64,000 nucleotides of DNA from Cuneatibacter caecimuris (lineage in GTDB: Bacteria > Bacillota > Clostridia > Lachnospirales > Lachnospiraceae): the NCBI RefSeq assembly GCF_004216775.1, contig NZ_SGXF01000004.1:1-64000 (forward strand), in the 5' to 3' direction. Both the position numbers and the translations under genes were made by a program. How positions within the stretch are numbered: the stretch's first letter is position 1; the number at the start of each line of letters is the position of its first letter. Of the stretch, positions 61,038-64,000 are shown piece by piece. Below the pieces are notes generated by a model. The model saw only the letters and a list, made by a program, of their open reading frames with translations. It made no database searches and was not told where the DNA came from.

Positions 61038-62372
61038 TTACTGCTGATAGCTTTCTTTAAGTTCCGCAACCTTTTTGGTCATCAGTTTGATGAATTCATC
61101 GGCTGCTGTCTCCGGTGTCAGTTCTCCGTAATACAATGCGTTCAGCACATCATTTTCAATGGTCTCGATCTCTGTGTTCGTGCTGATTACATTCTGGCCC
61201 TGGCCGCCTTTATGGTCCTCACACCATTTGAGCACCTCCTTCAGGCCGTCGTCCAGCAACCCTTCCTCTGATACGATGTCCAGGGCGCTGCCAGTTGCCG
61301 GCACAGAACGCGTCATGCCGGAAATCCGCTGAGCCTCCGGATCATTGAAGAAGTAATTCACAAAGTCCAGCGCTTCCTCCAGATGCGGGCTTTTGGCGTT
61401 AACCGCAATCATATTGGTGGGGCGCATGACAATACCAGTGTTGGCTGCTTCGCTGTCACCCATCGGAACCAGGCTGACCAGGTCCCCTTCTTTCAATGAA
61501 GCTTTCATCGGATCATATTCCGAAGAAAAATGAGGCGCAAAAACAATCTTATTGTTGAGCCACAGAGGGTTTTCCACTGTGGATTTGATCCCTACCACAT
61601 CGTCATAAGGCTGTGTCACGCCATTTTCATACAGCTCCATCACATATTCATAGGTCTGGATCAGGCTGTCACGGTCAAAGCCCAGCGAATAATCATCCTC
61701 CACCAGCTTCTTGCCAGTGAGATTGAACAGGTACGGCTCAAAAATATAACGGTTTATGGCATTGGAGTAAAACAAATAGGCATTTTCATCCTGTTCGTGA
61801 ACGCGCTTCCCTTCCTCCAGCACCCGCTCCCAGGTGAACTGCTTGGTCAGATCTACACCATATTGATCAGCTGCCGCTTTGTTTGCAAAGGATACGGTAA
61901 AATTAATGCCGCTGGGGATTCCAATCAGACGGCCGTCTGTGGATGTAACGCCGTCCAGCAACGCCTGGGAAATATCGCTGAGATCCACTGCATCCGTTTT
62001 AGTGAAATCCACAAAATCATCTGTCTTCCACAACGCTTCCAAATATGCGTAGTCGATTTGAATAATATCCGGCGCTGTGTTTGCCGCCAGCTGTGTGGTC
62101 AGTTTCTCCAGGTAACCATCAAAACCGCCATACTCGCCGGCTATTGTAACACCAGGATGTTTTGTTTCATAATGATCAATTACCTGCAGCGTCTTTTCGT
62201 GTCTGTCATCGCCGCCCCACCAGGAAAAGCGCAGGTTTACCTCACTCTTTCCCCCTGAAGTATTCTCTGTGTTTTCGCCCTCTGCCGCAGGCTTCTGCCC
62301 GCTGCCTCCACAGGCCGTGAGAGACAGTGCCAGAGAGGCCGCCAGAATCACTGCCATCATTTTTCTTTTCAT
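61038..62372 (-). CDS. Sugar-binding lipoprotein (family 1 solute-binding protein)
   Basis: A 444-residue lipoprotein: signal peptide with lipobox ALSLTAC (Cys21), then VNLRFSWWGGDDRHEKTLQV (about 45), GYLEKLTTQLAANTAPDIIQ (about 85), GIPSGINFTVSFANKAAADQYG (about 147) and LNALYYGELTPETAADEFIK at the end. First gene of the importer operon, divergent from a two-component system. AAGGAGG precedes the ATG. Confidence 0.93.
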   Translation of the reverse strand: MKRKMMAVILAASLALSLTACGGSGQKPAAEGENTENTSGGKSEVNLRFSWWGGDDRHEKTLQVIDHYETKHPGVTIAGEYGGFDGYLEKLTTQLAANTAPDIIQIDYAYLEALWKTDDFVDFTKTDAVDLSDISQALLDGVTSTDGRLIGIPSGINFTVSFANKAAADQYGVDLTKQFTWERVLEEGKRVHEQDENAYLFYSNAINRYIFEPYLFNLTGKKLVEDDYSLGFDRDSLIQTYEYVMELYENGVTQPYDDVVGIKSTVENPLWLNNKIVFAPHFSSEYDPMKASLKEGDLVSLVPMGDSEAANTGIVMRPTNMIAVNAKSPHLEEALDFVNYFFNDPEAQRISGMTRSVPATGSALDIVSEEGLLDDGLKEVLKWCEDHKGGQGQNVISTNTEIETIENDVLNALYYGELTPETAADEFIKLMTKKVAELKESYQQ

Positions 62373-62525
62373 CCTTTTCCTCCTTCATGTCTTTTTCGGA
62401 TTTGTATTTTGAGAGTAGTATACATGATCCTTCTGCATTGCGCCCCCCGCCGGTTTTACTCTTTTTTTCCTTTATTTTACAAAAGTGTCTTTTTTATACT
62501 ATAGTGTTATTTCTTTACATCTGAA

Positions 62526-62554
62526 TTACATTTTTATTTAGGCTGTAGTATAAT
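62526..62554 (+). promoter_or_regulatory. Promoter of the response regulator gene
   Basis: TTACAT (62526-62531), a 17-base spacer and TATAAT (62549-62554), 38 bases before the start codon. The 220-base divergent gap must also carry the importer operon promoter, which I could not place. Confidence 0.7.
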
Positions 62555-62592
62555 ATACTGGATTTCTGAATGTTTACAAAGGAGGGCCTGAT

Positions 62593-63330
62593 ATGTATTC
62601 TCTGATTCTTGCAGAAGATGACTTCCACATCCGCACCGGGTTAGCGGATTTTTTTCCCTGGGAATCATTGGGCTTTCATTTAGCCGGAAGTTTTCAGGAC
62701 GGTGCGGAAGCGCTGGCCTTTTTTCAGGCCCACCCTGTGGATGTAGTCCTCACTGATATCAAAATGCCTGCTGTGGACGGCCTGACTCTTGCCAGAGAAA
62801 TACGCAGGCTCTCTCCTGCTGCAACCATCATCTTTATCAGCGCCTACCGCAACTTTGAATATGCCAGACAGGCCATGGAACTGGGCGTCAAACGCTACCT
62901 GATCAAGTCTGCCAAATATGATGAAATGATGAGCTTTTTCCAAATGCTCCGCAAAGAGCTGGATCAAGAGCTGCTTACTTGTAACCCTGCCACTGGAGCG
63001 ATACTTACAAAGACAGAAAATCCAGTGATCCGGAAAGTATTACAGCAGATAAATGATCACATTGATAAAGCCTCTCTGCAGTATATTGCTGACAGTGTCT
63101 CAATGAATCCTGTCTACTTAAGCCGCTATTTCAAAGAACAGACTGGCGTCAACTTCTCTGAATATTTATTGAAAAAACGTATGGAGCTGGCCGGCTACTA
63201 TTTATCAAAAACCACGCTTTCGATTACAGAAATAAGCGAAAAGGTAGGATACAGCAATGATAAGAATTTTTCGAAAGCCTTTAAGAAGTATTTTTCTATT
63301 CCGCCGTCACAGTACAGAAGGCAGTCCTGA
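62593..63330 (+). CDS. Response regulator with AraC-type output domain
   Basis: A 245-residue compact regulator. Receiver domain (about 1-118): acidic pocket LAEDDFHIR, phospho-acceptor Asp in VLTDIKMPAVDGL, FISAYRNFEYARQAMELGVK and Lys in RYLIKSAKYDE. AraC DNA-binding domain at about 145-243: LQYIADSVSMNPVYLSRYFKEQTGVNFSEY and ITEISEKVGYSNDKNFSKAFKKYFSIPPSQYR. It is half the size of the regulator at 47179-48660 because it lacks the long middle region. AAAGGAGGG precedes the ATG. Confidence 0.93.
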   Translation: MYSLILAEDDFHIRTGLADFFPWESLGFHLAGSFQDGAEALAFFQAHPVDVVLTDIKMPAVDGLTLAREIRRLSPAATIIFISAYRNFEYARQAMELGVKRYLIKSAKYDEMMSFFQMLRKELDQELLTCNPATGAILTKTENPVIRKVLQQINDHIDKASLQYIADSVSMNPVYLSRYFKEQTGVNFSEYLLKKRMELAGYYLSKTTLSITEISEKVGYSNDKNFSKAFKKYFSIPPSQYRRQS

Positions 63331-64000
63331 GAACAGTGCCGCAGGCCGTCTCTTTCACAGGCAGCTGAAACGCTCCGCCCACCGGCGTTTTTTCTGGCAG
63401 AACCTTTTCGGCAGGCTTTGTTCCATGCTGATTCCTGTCTTCGGGCTGGCCGTTTTAATCGCCATGATCTTCGTGCCCATCCTGGCCAATGAATACACGA
63501 AAAACAGCCGGAATCTCCTGTATCAGTACCGCACAAAGCTGGAAACGCTTTTCAATGAAATTAATTACATGAACATTGAATTGTCCATGAATACAGAACT
63601 CTTCAGCCTGCTCAAACGGGTTTCTGTCAATGCGGACTCCAATTCCGAAATCAATCAGGCCAAGACCCAGTCCAACCGATATCTGATTCCTCTGATTGCC
63701 AGCCGCAGTTACATTGATTCCATGTATATCTATATTGATAATGAAAACGGCCGGTTTTTCTCTATTCCCCAGGGGCTGGTCAACCTGTCCTCCTACCCGG
63801 ATTACACCTGGTATCATTCCTATCAGCGCAAACGTTCCAGTCAGGTATCTTTGTGGAGCGATACGAGAAGCTACCGCAGATATTCTTTTGAAGAGCTGAC
63901 CGATGTAATGACCATCTACCAGAAGCTCTACTACCAAAACGGTGTCTCAATCATCAATATTAATCTGAGTTATCTGCGCCAGGAGCTGGATGCCCTTCAG
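63257..64000 (+). CDS. Sensor histidine kinase, N-terminal part (runs off the window)
   Basis: A frame of at least 248 codons continues to the window end. Its first part overlaps the response regulator's 3' end by 74 bases; the ATG at 63257 has AAGGTAGGAT upstream, with the ATG at 63425 as alternative. A basic stretch (HRRFFWQNLFGRLC) precedes a membrane helix MLIPVFGLAVLIAMIFVPIL. An extracellular sensor region follows (YRTKLETLFNEINYMNIELS, then DSMYIYIDNENGRFFSI and SLWSDTRSYRRYSFEELTDV). The layout matches YesM-type kinases; HAMP and kinase domains would lie beyond the window. Confidence 0.8.
   Translation, partial: MIRIFRKPLRSIFLFRRHSTEGSPENSAAGRLFHRQLKRSAHRRFFWQNLFGRLCSMLIPVFGLAVLIAMIFVPILANEYTKNSRNLLYQYRTKLETLFNEINYMNIELSMNTELFSLLKRVSVNADSNSEINQAKTQSNRYLIPLIASRSYIDSMYIYIDNENGRFFSIPQGLVNLSSYPDYTWYHSYQRKRSSQVSLWSDTRSYRRYSFEELTDVMTIYQKLYYQNGVSIININLSYLRQELDALQ

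Noticed and set aside
1-64000. CRISPR arrays, prophage genes, complete insertion sequences, complete integrases or transposases
   Set aside because: I saw no regularly spaced direct repeats, no phage structural genes and no transposase frames; the only mobile-element trace is the sigma-like fragment at 36230-36361.

Overview
The window looks like a stretch of a low-GC Gram-positive chromosome (Firmicutes, class Clostridia, most likely a gut Lachnospiraceae member of the Hungatella/Eisenbergiella/Enterocloster kind). The evidence is the rpsF-ssb-rpsR operon, DUF951 and DUF4358 proteins, a SigV/RsiV pair, consensus TTGACA/TATAAT promoters, strong AGGAGG ribosome binding sites, SipW-type (TasA-like) secreted proteins and many CUT1 sugar transporters lacking their own ATPase. 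The genus is an inference; no 16S sequence is in the window.

Layout. 1-460: two tandem strong promoters and a leader, probably of an rRNA operon running off the left edge, preceded by tRNA-Ser(GCT). 487-1968: a two-subunit class I fumarase/tartrate dehydratase. 1999-4751: a lysozyme-response-like module (SGNH hydrolase, DUF4358 lipoprotein broken by one in-frame stop, SigV-type sigma, RsiV-type anti-sigma). 5015-6189: rpsF-ssb-rpsR. 6199-12212: PAS-GGDEF diguanylate cyclase, DUF951, sirtuin, S1-domain protein, thioesterase and a beta-CASP nuclease. 12294-19383: a sugar ABC transporter operon with a beta-propeller protein and a membrane-bound AraC regulator. 19830-21417: a sugar isomerase-like protein and a GNAT. 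21513-25582: spermidine/putrescine transporter potABCD with a small leading gene.

25746-36156 is a catabolic/transport operon (two TIM-barrel isomerases, an epimerase, a UroD-like protein, a family 5 solute-binding protein, M20 dipeptidase, OppF). Its upstream part is decayed: oppD and an M24 peptidase survive only as fragments joined to each other, an M29 aminopeptidase is frameshifted, and the divergent LacI gene has lost its start. 36230-39300 is a foreign-looking island with a sigma-factor remnant and two SipW-type secreted proteins, one carrying a beta-helix. 39596-56515 is a roughly 17-kb rhamnose-polysaccharide locus on the minus strand (GH78, solute-binding protein, two permeases, YesM/YesN-type two-component system, GH106-like enzyme, PL11-like beta-propeller, enolase-family dehydratase), ending in a 5'-truncated cysteine desulfidase-like gene. 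56702-57922 is an AT-rich plus-strand insert encoding an unknown secreted protein and a small membrane protein. 58060-64000 is a third sugar operon (enolase-family enzyme, two permeases, solute-binding protein) with a divergent response regulator and sensor kinase.

Common threads: three CUT1 sugar importers with three different control arrangements and no ATPase gene; hairpins directly after each solute-binding-protein gene; a dispersed palindromic repeat present three times; and a cluster of gene-breaking junctions at 34.0-40.8 kb that is either genuine decay or an assembly problem.
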